A DNA stretch of 64,000 nt from Diadophis punctatus similis (GCA_023053685.1 JALIGW010000001.1:227286934-227350933), one strand, 5' to 3'. Counted from the first letter of the stretch, positions 44,501 through 54,893 are shown. The notes: generated by a model not told the origin, from the letters alone. Program-made: numbers and translations.

Positions 44501-45145
44501 CTTGCACTGGTTCTAGAAGGCCACTGACATTGTCATCCGCCAATTTGTCATCCAAATTTCTTCCCATTTATCTAAATCTATCGAATATCCAAAGTTTTTG
44601 GCCCATCTCAGCATTGGTTCTTTTACTATCTCCTCTTCTAATTTATATTTTATTAAAAATTTATAAATTTTTCCAATCAAATTATCTTCCGGTCCCAGAA
44701 ATGTCCTGTCAAAGTTGCTATATTCCTTCTGAAAACCATATGGCAGTTCCCGGTGTTTTTTAACAACTGGTTCTCTGCCCTAATGACCAGCTGGGTAGGC
44801 ATAGCTTGAGGGGGTATGTGACTGGTGGAAGTGAGTGATATTGAGTTGGTCACGCCCACCCAAGTTTTGTGGCTCCCGGGGTTTTTTTTCTGTGGGATAT
44901 GGGTCCAAATGGCTCTTTGAGTGTTTAAGGTTGCAGACCCCTGCACTAGGCTAGCAATTGGGAGCCTGAGTTCTAATTGTGCCTTAGGTATAAAAGCCAG
45001 CTGGGTGCCTTTGGGTCAGTTACTTTGTCTCAGCCCAACCCACCTTACAGGTTTGTTGTGGGAAAAATAGGAGGAGGGAGGAGTATTAGGTATGTTTGCC
45101 ACCTTGAGTTGTTTATAAAAATAATAAAGATGGCATATAAAAACA

Positions 45146-45174
45146 TACATACATACATACATACATACATACAT

Positions 45175-45221
<47 letters not shown>

Positions 45222-45229
45222 TACATACA

Positions 45230-45260
<31 letters not shown>

Positions 45261-45262
45261 CT
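45146..45262. repeat. ACAT and AC microsatellite
   Basis: ACAT units, a central AC run (about 45191-45218), then ACAT units again, at the SINE tail. Confidence 0.95.
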
Positions 45263-45467
45263 TCCTTGGCATACCTTGCAATGTTTGTAGAATATGCAAA
45301 ACAACTGTGTGCCATTCATTTCATATTTGCTTGAAATTGGAGTTTGTCAGTATAGAAACAGCCTAATTTCAAACAGCAGCTTCAATCGTCTAGCCATAGC
45401 ACAGATTTATTGGTTTGTAAGTTTTTTCTTGCCATCTATTCCTCTGCTATGAAATTTGTTACTTATT

Positions 45468-45545
45468 ACCGCGTGATCTTGGCTGATCTTGAAAAAAGTT
45501 AATGAGGGTCAGATCCAGGTAGCACTTTCAAAAGAGATAGCCAGC
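45468..45545 (+). mobile_element. 5S rRNA-derived SINE fragment (plus)
   Basis: GTGATCTTGGCTGATCTTG, GAGGGTCAGATCCAGGTAGC follow the 5S order but are decayed. Confidence 0.55.
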
Positions 45546-47110
45546 TGGTCTCTGTTACATTGAGAAACTGAAAAGAAAAAAAATCTAGGAAGAAGATGGT
45601 AGGGTGTCCATTAGGGGCATGTGCGCATGTGCATGTGTGTGAAAAGTCAAGATGGTGGTTGCAACTGTGTGATTGAAATCCTTTATATGCATACTGTTAT
45701 GCACATTAAAAAGGAGCAGGGCTTCAATTCTTCTATTGCAACCACCTCCTGCAGATGCCTGGGGTGTTGGCAAACTATTTCCATATACAATAACTGCTAA
45801 GGATACCATATGGACTGCATCCAGGTACTTAATTAGATTTGGGACTTGATTCAAGAGAGTTTTTACCTTTCATTCCTCTTGTATATGTGGTCTGTAAGTG
45901 TCCAAATACAGTGTACCAGGAAAAGAAAAGAGTTTGATTTTGAAATGACAGCACAAATTGCTGGTTCGGGTTTAAATTAATTTTCATGCTATGCTATATG
46001 GTTCAACAATGATCTCTTTACTAAACCACAATTGGATAGGTTCCCAGAATACAAACCACAATGTGTGAGTTCATGTATCACCTTAGCCAAAATCAAACAA
46101 CCAGGTTATGGCTTAATAGGAGGTAATCCTACACGTTTCAGAAATTGCCCATCAGAATACCTTAGGTTGTTTTCCAGAATTTGTATGGGTAAAGATAATC
46201 CCCAAGACTCCTTCTACCTTATTCTTCTTTTATTTAGTATTTTCTGATCTTTATCTTCTTAGCTGAATGAAGGCCTGTTGATCTAATGTTAAGGTTTAAC
46301 TTTGCTTCTTTATACCTCTTTCCTTTAATCTTAGAAAAGAAAATACAACAAAGCATATTTGCAGCAAGTTGTCATTTGCTTCACATCTGACTTGAATGCT
46401 ACTTTATCCCCTTTTGTGTTTACAACAATGGAGCATTAAGCGTCCCTTTAACGATCACAGATTTCCACATTAATAATTTGAGTTGGTTACGCAGTGCCTA
46501 GAAATTCAATGCAATCTTAATGGGGAATCTTAACTCTTGGGTGTATTGTTATTTATTTAAATAAGACAAATGTGATGCTAGATTTGTAGGAGGTGAATAA
46601 TTACAGTACATTTGTACAGCACATTCTTCATCTCTTCTATATAATGTGCCAAGAAAGCTGGCATTTAGCCTTCTAAAAATATCAGTGTTGTTTTATTTTT
46701 TCCTTGTTGCAATTAAATGCTAAAGAATGTGGAAGCAGATATGCATACTCTATTCCAAACACAACACCAAGAGAGGCAATATCTTTATAAGCCAATTGCT
46801 TCTCTTTTGCAGAAAATTTTGTAGAAAATTGCTGCAAGCTTTCAAGTTTCAAGAACTCTTCATCAGGCAAAGAGACGGAGGGAGGGAGGGAAATGCCAGA
46901 TTGCATGTTTAAATGAATTGATGCAGAGTCTTCAGATATGCAGATTACTCATAGATCTGGAGACCACTAAGTTGGGGGCAGCAGTTGTTTTTGCTTGGAA
47001 TTCAGAATGTCTTTCTTACATGCATACAAACACACACATGCACACACAAGCACCCCCATTCTATTTGAAGACCCTTTCCCATAAACTGAAAGGTGAATAG
47101 AAATTAAAAT
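45546..47110. other. No gene recognised
   Basis: About 1.5 kb. A phrase near 46820-46870 (CAAGCTTTCAAGTTTCAAG, ACTCTTCATCAGGCAAAG) looks like a retroelement 3' motif. The minus-strand frame over it (46682-46906) is therefore not a gene. Confidence 0.35.
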
Positions 47111-47116
47111 AATTCT

Positions 47117-47760
47117 ACATGGGGCTACCCTTGTAGCTCTACATGGGGCTACCCTTGAAGAGTATCCGGAGACTTCAGTTGGTGCAAAATGCGGCTGCGC
47201 GTGCTGTGGTGGGTGTGCCAAGGTACACCCACGTGACACCTATACTCCGCCAGCTGCATTGGTTGCCCATCGGTCTCCGGGTACAATTCAAGGTGTTGAT
47301 CATCATCTTTAAAGCCCTTCATGGCTTAGGACCAGGCTATCTCCGGGACCGCATTCTGCCTCATACTTCCCTTCGACCGGTTAGGGCCCACAGCGTTGGC
47401 CTCCTCCAGGTCCCGTCAGCCAAGCAATACCAGCTGGCGGGCCCTAGGGGGAGGGCCTTCTCTGTGGCGGGCCCCGCGCTCTGGAACCAACTCCCCCCAG
47501 AGACCCGAACCATCCCCACCCTGCTGGCCTTCCGAAAAGCCGTCAAGACATGGCTTTTCCTGCAGGCAGGGGGTAGAGACTAATCCATCTGAGCTCTCCC
47601 CCGGGTATGTCTGGTCGACGGATGTTTTTTTTAAAAAAAATAATGAATTTTTAATTTTTGTATTTGCTTTTAATCAATGTTTATTTGTTGGTGCTCTTGT
47701 ATTTTTGCTGTACGCCGCCCTGAGTCCCTCGGGAGTTGGGCGGCATATAAGAAAACCAAA
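47117..47760 (+). mobile_element. L2-like LINE, 5'-truncated copy
   Basis: Begins with a 24-bp imperfect tandem duplication (CTACATGGGGCTACCCTTG at 47118 and 47142). The frame 47143-47583 is unbroken for 146 codons. The 3' UTR ends TACGCCGCCCTGAGTCCC, GGCGGCATATAAG and an AAAT tail (47761-47785). It is the youngest-looking L2 copy here. Confidence 0.9.
47143..47583 (+). pseudogene. L2-like reverse transcriptase C-terminal fragment
   Basis: Reads RLQLVQNAAARAVVGVPRYT, then ILRQLHWLPIGLRVQFKVL, FKALHGLGPGYLRDRIL, GRAFSVAGPALWNQLPPETR and LLAFRKAVKTWLFLQ. 'LHWLP', 'KALHGLGP.YL.D' and 'RAFSVA.PALWN.LP' are hallmark C-terminal blocks of L2/CR1-type ORF2. Endonuclease and catalytic FADD are lost by 5' truncation. 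It is a mobile-element remnant and should not be annotated as a host protein. Confidence 0.9.
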
Positions 47761-47789
47761 ATAAATAAATAAATAAATAAATAAGAATT

Positions 47790-48030
47790 ATCTAGAATTG
47801 CAGTGCTCGTTCATCTGTACACTCTTCAAACCACAATGGCTGGATTCACACATTAACTACCTTTGTTTATCCAATATACTAAGTCCAAACAACATAAAAC
47901 ACTTTATGGCTTAGTGTGTTTTTCTATTCATTATTCACTAGAGATATTCACTATTGGTTGCAATTAGACAATACAGCTTTTTTAAAAAAATAGTGAGATA
48001 GAACTGTGATGTTAAATTTGGCTACTTAAC
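47790..48030. other. Putative intron, nothing recognised
   Basis: AT-rich. Confidence 0.3.
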
Positions 48031-48036
48031 TCTTAC

Positions 48037-48070
48037 CTATGGCAGTCCAAAGATTTCAGTTTTACTCTGG
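48037..48070 (-). CDS. Short exon of unrecognised minus-strand gene
   Basis: Strong donor GCCATAG|GTAAGA at 48036/48037, out phase 2, matching the exon at 35555-35346. With the acceptor GGATTGCAG|CC it is 34 bp, phase 1 to 2, reading RVKLKSLDCHR. This joins in frame both upstream (49990-49934) and downstream. A longer version from GAATAG|AATC (to 48092, 56 bp, phase 0) reads NHGKWIAARVKLKSLDCHR but would not match the upstream exon. Which acceptor is used is uncertain. The donor is the strong part. Confidence 0.55.
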
Positions 48071-48099
48071 CTGCAATCCACTTCCCATGATTCTATTCA

Positions 48100-49020
48100 A
48101 TTTCAGTAATGGCAATTAAGATGTTGTGTAATATAGGCTTATATTTTCCTTTGTCACTTAGCACTTTACCTCTGGAGAAAGAGTGATGTGTTTTGTTCCT
48201 TTTTAACATTATCCAGATATTTTGCTACCTTATGACTGCAGAGAAGAGAACGCTCAGTGTTTTTCATGTAAGTAAAAGCTATTTTACTCCTGCTCATCCG
48301 ATAGAAACAAAACTTATGAATTGCTTATAGAAGTGGCAATGTCTTAGCTGTAAATTAAATGAACAGCAGCATTATTCATTCCTTCCATATATTTTAAATG
48401 TGCCAATAGCATAAAACATGTGGAGTGATATTTAGAAAATGAGAACACAAAATCAAAGTTTCACGTCATATTTTGAGTCATTTTGGTGTGGTAAGCTAAA
48501 ATGGGTTTGCTGAATTTTTTTTAATGCCTTCATAAGACGTATGTACATATTTATTTGTGGGCAAGGCTTTGGGTTTTGATGCAGAATTTTACAAAAATTC
48601 TGCCCTGCTTGGATAAAATAAGTCAAAACAAACTGTAATGAAAAAGGTGTTTTCCAATCAAAAGTTTGTACTGTTCAACTTGTGTCATGCACAGATATGT
48701 TCTTTCATCTTTGTGTTCTGACTTTTAGAGTTCCTAATTACATTTTTGCTTAGTCTTCTGACATACACTGTACAATATAAATTTTTAAACAATTGCAGTA
48801 TCCTTTTAATATTTTATCCCATTTTATCATATTGTCTCACACTCCATTTGAATGCAGAAGAACCTTGCAGTGGACAGTTTCTTCTACTGGAGCTGTTTTG
48901 GGAGAGTTGGTATAGCTGTTGTAGGAAGTTAGCACCCACCCCTCTCCTAGAAAAATGAAATAGCCTAGGAAATATTAAAAGGCAGAATATATTCTATAGA
49001 ATATCCCTAGAGAAATTGAG
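48100..49020. other. Putative intron, nothing recognised
   Basis: AT-rich, no repeat named. Confidence 0.3.
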
Positions 49021-49026
49021 AAACAT

Positions 49027-49508
49027 GCTGTTAGAAAGGAAACAGACTCACTCTTAGCCCCCTCCCCCTTTCGTTAATAGCCAGGAGCAGTTTTCTACAT
49101 AACAAAGATTTATCGCCTTCAATCATAGCCATATTAGGAATTGCCCAAGGCCCTTTCATTCAGCCAAGCCTGGGACAGACAAAAGCCTATAGAGTTGCCA
49201 CTGCATGGCCTCCTGGGAGCCTGACCACCAATCAGTGCATTACATACACAGGAACAGGAAACTAAGAGGTGGGGCCCAACAGAGGTTATAAAACCAAGGG
49301 ACTTAGCATCTTTCCTTCCTTTTCTCTTCACCCACATCTGGAAGCATGTGATCTACCTTTTCTGTACAGGGGCTCATGCCATGTGCTCCTGTCCACCATT
49401 AAACCTTCTTTCCAAGCAACTTCCATGAATCCAGTGTCTTTTCCCCCACTTGGAACTGAACCCAGAAGGATATTCCTTACCGTGTAACTTGTTTTTGACA
49501 GATGATAA
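49027..49508 (+). mobile_element. Possible solo LTR
   Basis: A TGTTAGAAAGG start, a TATA-like GGTTATAAAACC (about 49281), an ATTAAA poly(A)-type signal about 118 bp downstream (49399) and a CCAGTGTCTTTTCCCCC stretch resemble the U3-R-U5 order of a retroviral LTR. The exact ends and a flanking duplication were not found, so this is tentative. Confidence 0.35.
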
Positions 49509-49717
49509 AGAAAGGCGTTTCTACTACACTTTACTTTGTGTCAATTGTGTTCTAACCTTCTTGCAACTGGATATACCATTGCATTGAATGGTTTGTACCA
49601 TTCAGTGCAATGGTATAAACATAATTGTTGTTGTTTTTTAAACACAAAGTATAAGGAGCCCTTTTTTACTTTTTTCACTGTTTGTGAACACTCCAATTTT
49701 ACAAAATTATAGTATTT

Positions 49718-49880
49718 AATGACCTTGGTTGATCTCAAGCAAAGATAAAGGTCAGACCCAGTTAGCAGTTGGATGAGAAACTATTAGGAAATTTTAGGCT
49801 GCAGGCTACACTGCAAAGTTGAAAAAACTTCCCAAGAAAGCAATGGCAGTTTATTTATTGTTCACAAGATAACTGACTTA
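49718..49880 (+). mobile_element. 5S rRNA-derived SINE (plus)
   Basis: GACCTTGGTTGATCTCAAGC, GGTCAGACCCAGTTAGCAG, TTGGATGAGAAACTATTAGG correspond to 5S positions through the internal promoter. It is followed by a CAAGAAAGCAATGGCAGTTT body. Confidence 0.8.
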
Positions 49881-49933
49881 ATTATGGATGTGGCTTCTCA
49901 CAAGTCAAGTAATCTTTATCTATAATACTTTAC

Positions 49934-49990
49934 CAGAGATTCTACATCTGTACTGGTTGATTATAAGCTTGTGAACAATGTGCAAATTTC
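49934..49990 (-). CDS. Exon of unrecognised minus-strand gene, C2-like strand segment
   Basis: 57-bp exon, phase 1 in and 1 out. Acceptor ATCTATTTAGCAAAG|GA, donor ATCTCTG|GTAAAG. Reads NLHIVHKLIINQYRCRIS, alternating hydrophobic and polar residues like beta strands of a C2-type sandwich. Phase fits the exon at 51969-51917 before it and 48070-48037 after it. If the alternative AG six bases upstream were used the phase would change, so the acceptor choice rests on the chain. Confidence 0.55.
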
Positions 49991-50629
49991 CTTTGCTAAA
50001 TAGATGTAACTTCCAAGCAATTAGCCATGCAAACTGTTTCAATTTATAATAAAGGTTGTTTGCTAGCAATCCATCATATGCTACAAATTGGATATTTGGC
50101 TGGTAGGACAGTAAAACATGTATTTAAGAGTAACTATTTAAATTTTGTTTTCACTACTGGGTTAGTTGCTTAGATGCAAACCTTATTCTCTGAATTATCT
50201 CTGACTAATAAGCTTGGAAGAGATAAAAGGGACATCTGCTATAAAAAGCTGCTAATCAGTTAAATTACCACTGTCATTTAAGATACCTTTGTCTTGTGTT
50301 TTCTTAATAATGGAAACCTAGCACCTAATTATTCAGTTTAGCTGAATAATTTCCATTGAAATAACACTATCAGTCGGTCACAGGGAAAAAAAACCCAGCA
50401 GAATCATCTAAGGTAGCATGTTATAAACCAATTAATTTAGTACCGTATAGCATTGGTTTTCATGGACTGTGTTCACAATACATTATACACAAAAATATGT
50501 ATACTTTTTGAAGCACAAAAATAATTAACAACCTGTTCTATATTATCCCAAGTGCAGGGAATAATAGTCTTACATTAGAAAGGCAAATTCTGGTTGGATG
50601 GGAAGAGATTGATAGTAGAACCCATTATA

Positions 50630-50735
50630 TAAAGGTGGTATTCTCTCTTATTTGGAAATCTTCAAACAGAAACTAGAGAGCCATTTACCCAAGATGCTTT
50701 AAGGTAGGTTCCTGCACAGATTAGGGACTTGGCTC
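50630..50735 (+). mobile_element. Degenerate CR1/L2-type 3' fragment
   Basis: CTTCAAACAGAAACTAGAGAGCC, GATGCTTTAAGGTAGGTTCC and GGGACTTGG follow the sense order of a CR1-type terminus. Confidence 0.5.
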
Positions 50736-50999
50736 AGTATCCTGTATCCCAGCTGTAAGCGTGAATGTTACAGCGCCATAAAAATATCTATATAAGCCTT
50801 GCTTTTTTAAAGTCCTGTCTATAGGTTGAATTCTACAGGGTGAAATGTGATTGAGACACTTTCAGTTTTATTATTAAAGCCTTCCGTATCCTGTTGTGAT
50901 CTTTCTGATTTTCTGGATCTTTCATTTCTAATGCTATGCTTGTACTACCGGTAATAACATTACAAAAACAGTGACCAAGATGCAATCATTACTGCTAAA

Positions 51000-51065
51000 C
51001 TAGGAGTAGGGAGACCTAGGTTTTAGTCCTCTGTTAGATACAAAAGCCAACTTTGTGACTTTGGG
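51000..51065 (+). mobile_element. Truncated family A SINE
   Basis: GGAGACCTAGGTTTTAGTCC and AAGCCAACTTTGTGACTTTG match the middle of the family A SINE. It is cut off by the hAT element that starts at 51066. Confidence 0.6.
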
Positions 51066-51636
51066 CAGGGATGAAATTAAAAAAAAATTTCCTACCGGTT
51101 CTGTGGGCGTGGCTTGATGAGCGATGAGAAATAATCTCATAGAGGCAATTTGGATCTTTGCTTGGAATTCAAACAGTTAGAAATAAAGCCGAGATTAAAA
51201 GTCTAATAGAAATATTTATTTTGGTACAAAACAATAAATCCTGAATAATTACATCTTTGCTAAGAAAATGCGACCGTTCCGGTCAAGAGCCAAGTCAAAA
51301 AGTGATTAATGGTGGATCAGGAATGTGGACATGCGTACGAGATCATATCACGTGTTCTGCTTGTATTGGAATATACCATAATATTAGAATAGGGATGCAT
51401 CACCCTGCATAGGCATACAACTGACAATATTCACACCGTGACAGTGGCCGTGGCAGGGGAAGGATACTGCAAAATCTCCATTCCCACCCCACTCCAGGGG
51501 AAGGATATTGCAAAATCTCCATTCCCACCCCACGCTGGGGCCAGCAAGAGGTGATATTTACCGGTTCTCCAATCTACTCAAAATTTCCGCTACTGGTTCT
51601 CCAGAACCTGTCAGAACCTGCTGAATTTAAGCCCTT
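51066..51636. mobile_element. Non-autonomous hAT element containing a solo LTR
   Basis: The left end CAGGGATGAAATTAAAA and the right part CCGCTACTGGTTCTCCAG, TGCTGAATTTAAGCCCTTA match the element at 35581-36218. No flanking duplication remains. A TG...CA-bounded 329-bp insertion lies inside at 51115-51443. Confidence 0.7.
51115..51443 (-). mobile_element. Probable solo LTR (minus), nested in a hAT element
   Basis: On the minus strand it starts TGTCACGGTGTGAATATTG and ends CTCATCGCTCATCA, thus TG...CA. Flanks GTGGCT and GTGGCC match at five of six. An AAATAAATA stretch in the second half could be a poly(A) signal. It interrupts an otherwise recognisable hAT element. No internal retroviral genes are present. 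Confidence 0.5.
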
Positions 51637-51639
51637 ACT

Positions 51640-51910
51640 TACCAGTAACACCCTCTCAGTCCTAATTAGATCAGGTTTTGCAACAGGCCAAGCAAATCAA
51701 TTAATTCCTCACGCAGCATGTATTGTGAAAATTAGATGAGCACAGCGCAAAAAAACCAAGCAGACCCAGCATTCATGTGGGACACATGTTAAGAAAAATA
51801 ACATAAATAATCAACACCTTCAAATCAGTGGAATTCTCTAATTCTGGTAGCTGAGAAATTACAACATAATTAGTTATGTACAGTAGGAAAAAATATGGAT
51901 ATAGAATTAA
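51640..51910. other. Putative intron, nothing recognised
   Basis: No repeat named. Confidence 0.3.
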
Positions 51911-51916
51911 ACTTAC

Positions 51917-51969
51917 TAGGCCTCTTGGTCAGGTCAAATGCCAATGTATACTGAAACCTCCATGTATTC
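51917..51969 (-). CDS. Exon of unrecognised minus-strand gene, C2-like strand segment
   Basis: 53-bp exon, phase 2 in and 1 out. Acceptor GGTATTTTCTTTTGCCTGAG|G with a good pyrimidine tract, donor AGGCCTA|GTAAGT, a consensus site. Reads NTWRFQYTLAFDLTKRP, aromatic/hydrophobic alternation typical of beta strands. It joins in frame to the exon at 49990-49934 through an arginine codon. No family assignment is claimed. Confidence 0.6.
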
Positions 51970-52074
51970 CTCAGGCAAAAGAAAATACCTCTACCTTATA
52001 TGATCTCTTTGTATCCTGCCTTATAAAATATTGATGCAAGAAGCTGCCAATCCTAAATGTATAAAAATGTAAAT

Positions 52075-52238
52075 CAGTGGTGGGTTGCTCCCGGTTCAGC
52101 CCAGTTCTAAGAACCGGTAGTGCTGGTGGCGGGAGGCTCCGCCCACCTGCCTGGGATGCTTCTGCACATGCGCAGAAGCGTGAGCGCGTGCGAGCACGTG
52201 CGTGAACGGGTAGTAAAGGGTTTTAGAACCCACTACTG
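52075..52238. mobile_element. hAT MITE of the 'GTGGGTT' family, copy 8 (short)
   Basis: Ends CAGTGGTGGGTTGCTCCC and TTAGAACCCACTACTG. Perfect 8-bp duplications ATGTAAAT (52067-52074, 52239-52246). At 164 bp it is the shortest copy, and a 33-bp core with ACATGCGCAGAAGCG is kept. Confidence 0.93.
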
Positions 52239-52511
52239 ATGTAAATGTCTATTAACTACTTTTAACGATTTAGCAATTCAGTACAGTAGTGTTGCTTTTT
52301 CAAAAATGGATAGTACTGGCATTTAAAATCACAGCTGAAATTATGAAATTGGTTTGTTTTAGCAATCATAGCTTATCAGGAAGTTGTCTAACCACTGATA
52401 TGTAGTGACAATGGCAAACGGATCATTTCATGTTGTATAGCAGAAAGCAATGGTAAACTACTTTTTATTTATTTTTTACATTTTTGAACTGCCCATCTCC
52501 CTCAGAGACTA

Positions 52512-52903
52512 CAGATAATCCTTGATTTCCAACAGTTCATTTAGTGATTGTTCAAAATTATGTCACTGAAAAAAGTGACTTATGACCACTTGTCACACTT
52601 ACAACTATTGCAACATCCCCATGGTCACATGATCAAAATTCAGACAGTTGGCAACTGACTCATATTTATGAAAGTTGCAGTTCCCAGGATCATGTGATCA
52701 CCTTTTGCGACCGACTGTCAAGGAAAGTCAATGGGGAAACCAGATTCACTTAACATCTGTGATACTAACTTAACACCTGCAGTCATTCACTTAACAACAG
52801 TGGAAAGAAAGGTCATAAAATGGGGCAAAACTCACTTAACAAATGTCTCACTTATCACCGTCAATTTTGGGCTCAATTGTGGTCGTAAGTTGAGGACTAT
52901 CTG
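52512..52903. mobile_element. Tigger-like MITE, copy 4
   Basis: CAGATAATCCTTGATTTCC and GTTGAGGACTATCTG ends with TA flanks. Interior CACTTAACA blocks as in copy 1. Confidence 0.88.
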
Positions 52904-53084
52904 TACTGTGTTTTACCTAAGAAAACTACATAGATGAAAAACCAAAAGTAATTAATGATATAGTGCCAGATGATGGAACCCTCATATCTAATGATGCTCA
53001 ACACGCTAAGATTCTTTCAGGGTGCTTGCGGCATAACTAGATTAAAGGCTTTGGGACATCAAGTTGCTGATGGGTTGTTTTTTT

Positions 53085-53495
53085 CCCATTCAATCATGTC
53101 TGATTCTTGGAGACTGCCTGGATAAGTCCCTGTTAGCAAGTTTTTTAATAAGTGATTTGTCATTGCCTCTTTCCTAGGGTTGAGAGAATGTGACTGGTCC
53201 AAGGACATCTGGCTGATTTTGTGCCTGAAGCAAGACTAGAACTCACTGTCTCTGGGATTCAGTCCTGATGCCTTAACTCAGGGGTGGGCAATTGATTTTC
53301 CCAAAGGGCCACATGAGAAACTGGGACCATTGTGGAGGGCCACCTCTGCAACCCTGACCCCTTCCAAAACTGCCAACTCATGCTCCCACCACTGCCTCAT
53401 CCCTTGACACCACCATGCCACCACCAACAATGCCACAGGCAGACAGGGACAGTTGAAGGGTCGGATGTCCACTACACCAAACTGGTTCTCATTAA
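53085..53495 (-). mobile_element. Family A SINE (minus) interrupted by another repeat
   Basis: The SINE runs 53085-53277 (to GATGCCTTAACT) and its last bases, CACTACACCAAACTGGTTCTC, are at 53469-53490. Between them is a segment starting CAGGGGTGGGCAATTG that looks like a hAT terminus, but its right end is unclear. Confidence 0.7.
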
Positions 53496-54080
53496 AGTCT
53501 TTGGGAAATCTAGTTGCTGATGTTACCATATAGGAAAATAAACTCTGAAGCTGCAGAGACAGAATTATAGTAGAAACACAGAATATAAGAAGCATGAATA
53601 TAGGAAAGTGGAAGATGAAATAAATCAATTATAAATTGACATCTTATGTATTAGCAGATTGAAATGGATTGAAAGTGGACTCTTGCAACCAAAAGAACAC
53701 ACTGTTGCTACTCTCAGGACACAAAAAAAACAAGGATTGTTTTCATAGTTAAAAAGAAGATACTTGGGTACATTGCAGCCAGTGACCAAATATTAACTAG
53801 ACTTTGCAACCCTTTAATAAATGTTTATCCAAAGTTTGGGCCATTCACTTATGCAGAAAGCAAGAAAGGTAATGAGTCATAAGTCATCTCTATCAGCTTG
53901 GTCATAAGTCAAGGACTATTTGTACTTTGTTCAATCTCCTTTCTTTGGTATTGGTATATAGATTAACCACTTCCAATCTCTTAGTTATTCATACTCCAGA
54001 TTTGTTAGCATAGTTTGGTTAGAACCTTTACTGAGTCTTCTTTTGTTGCTTGCCATATTATTTTAGATATTTCATCAATT
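53496..54080. other. Putative intron with a Tigger-like MITE end
   Basis: 53890-53924 (TTGGTCATAAGTCAAGGACT) is an isolated right end of a Tigger-like MITE. A possible 24-bp microexon on the minus strand (53557-53534, after CTGTCTCTGCAG, before GTAACA) is phase 2 to 2 but too short to trust. Confidence 0.3.
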
Positions 54081-54539
54081 GCTGTAGCCTACTAACTTGG
54101 TAGCAACTGTCCTGCTGATGCAACTTTATCTTCCAATACAATTATTGGAAGTGATTATAAGTAGACTGTATTTCCTAAAGAATCTTGGATGTTGACATTT
54201 TTGCTACTCCTTCATCTTGTTTGGTCTTCTTTGAATAAGTTACTATTAATGTGTCCTTTGGCATCCTTTAGGATACTATTTCGAGGCTAGACCTGCTTTC
54301 TGAATTGGTAGATCTTTTGGAATAACGCTCTGAAATTCTTTGTTCAGTTCCTTTCTGAGAGTTTTGCCTTTCTTGGTTTCTCTTCTCTTCTCTTCTTGGC
54401 AATTTCTACCATTTCCCCCCCCCCCCTGGTATCCAGTTAGTTTTCCTCTGTTCCTTTTTTTGCCAGCCTATTTTCACATTTACTCTTAACAGCTTCTTTG
54501 TTTTTATTTCACACTTCCTTTGGTTTCCTATTAATTGAG

Positions 54540-54815
54540 GCACAAATGACCAGCTCAGATTGTCATATTTTAGACACACGAAAAAGCCTAGCTCTCTTGA
54601 AAAGTTTACTCCGAGGAAGAAGGAAGGAAAGAGAAGAAGAGGATAACAGCAAGATGGATGGTCTCAGTTAGGCTGCAATGAGGGCACCATGGGTAGAGTT
54701 GCAGGCCAGGTTGGGGATAGATCATTATGAAGACAAGAGATCATCATCATATATATGATGAGTCATATATATGATATAACTATGAGTCAGTACTGACTTG
54801 GTAGCACATCAGTAC
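54540..54815 (+). mobile_element. BovB/RTE-like LINE 3' end
   Basis: CCAGCTCAGATTGTCATATT, GCAAGATGGATGGTCTCAG, GGCCAGGTTGGGGATAGATC, an ATCATCAT stretch and a final CTGACTTGGTAGCACATC. This is the order of the squamate BovB-type 3' end. It may be an old copy. Confidence 0.6.
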
Positions 54816-54893
54816 TTAATGAAAAGTAGACGCAGGTGAAGTTCTTATTTCTGTACTGCACAGGCTGATCCTTGCTAAACTAATTTTTAGCAC

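Larger units (their letters stand above)
43628..44745 (-). mobile_element. 5'-truncated L1 LINE (minus)
   Basis: Flanked by a 12-bp target duplication GTTCCCGGTGTT (43616-43627 and 44746-44757). On the minus strand it runs from ORF2 C-terminal sequence to an A-rich end, as expected of L1 retrotransposition. It contains an AC microsatellite (43841-43872) and an 86-bp tandem duplication (43989-44160). Confidence 0.87.
43344..44943. mobile_element. hAT element with CAGGTGTCAGCAACC termini, carrying an L1
   Basis: Ends CAGGTGTCAGCAACCTGC and GGTTGCAGACCCCTG. Perfect 8-bp duplication CACTAGGC (43336-43343, 44944-44951). Without the L1 it would be about 480 bp and non-coding, with a GA-rich block at 43498-43597. 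Confidence 0.9.
43313..45145 (+). mobile_element. tRNA-derived SINE, family A, split by a nested hAT and L1
   Basis: The head GCCAGTTTGGCCTGGTGG ends at 43343 and the body resumes at 44944 with CACTAGGCTAGCAATTGGG, then GCCTTTGGGTCAGTTACTTT and TTGTTGTGGGAAAAATAGG. The 1600 bp between are the hAT element at 43344-44943, and the 8-bp duplication CACTAGGC lies on both sides. Confidence 0.9.

Noticed and set aside
46682..46906. Minus-strand 74-codon protein
   Set aside because: It overlaps a retroelement-like phrase (CTTCATCAGGCAAAG) and has no splice or start context.
53534..53557. 24-bp microexon (phase 2 to 2) upstream of the 51.9-kb exon
   Set aside because: The acceptor is good and the phase fits, but 24 bp gives too little evidence without transcript data.
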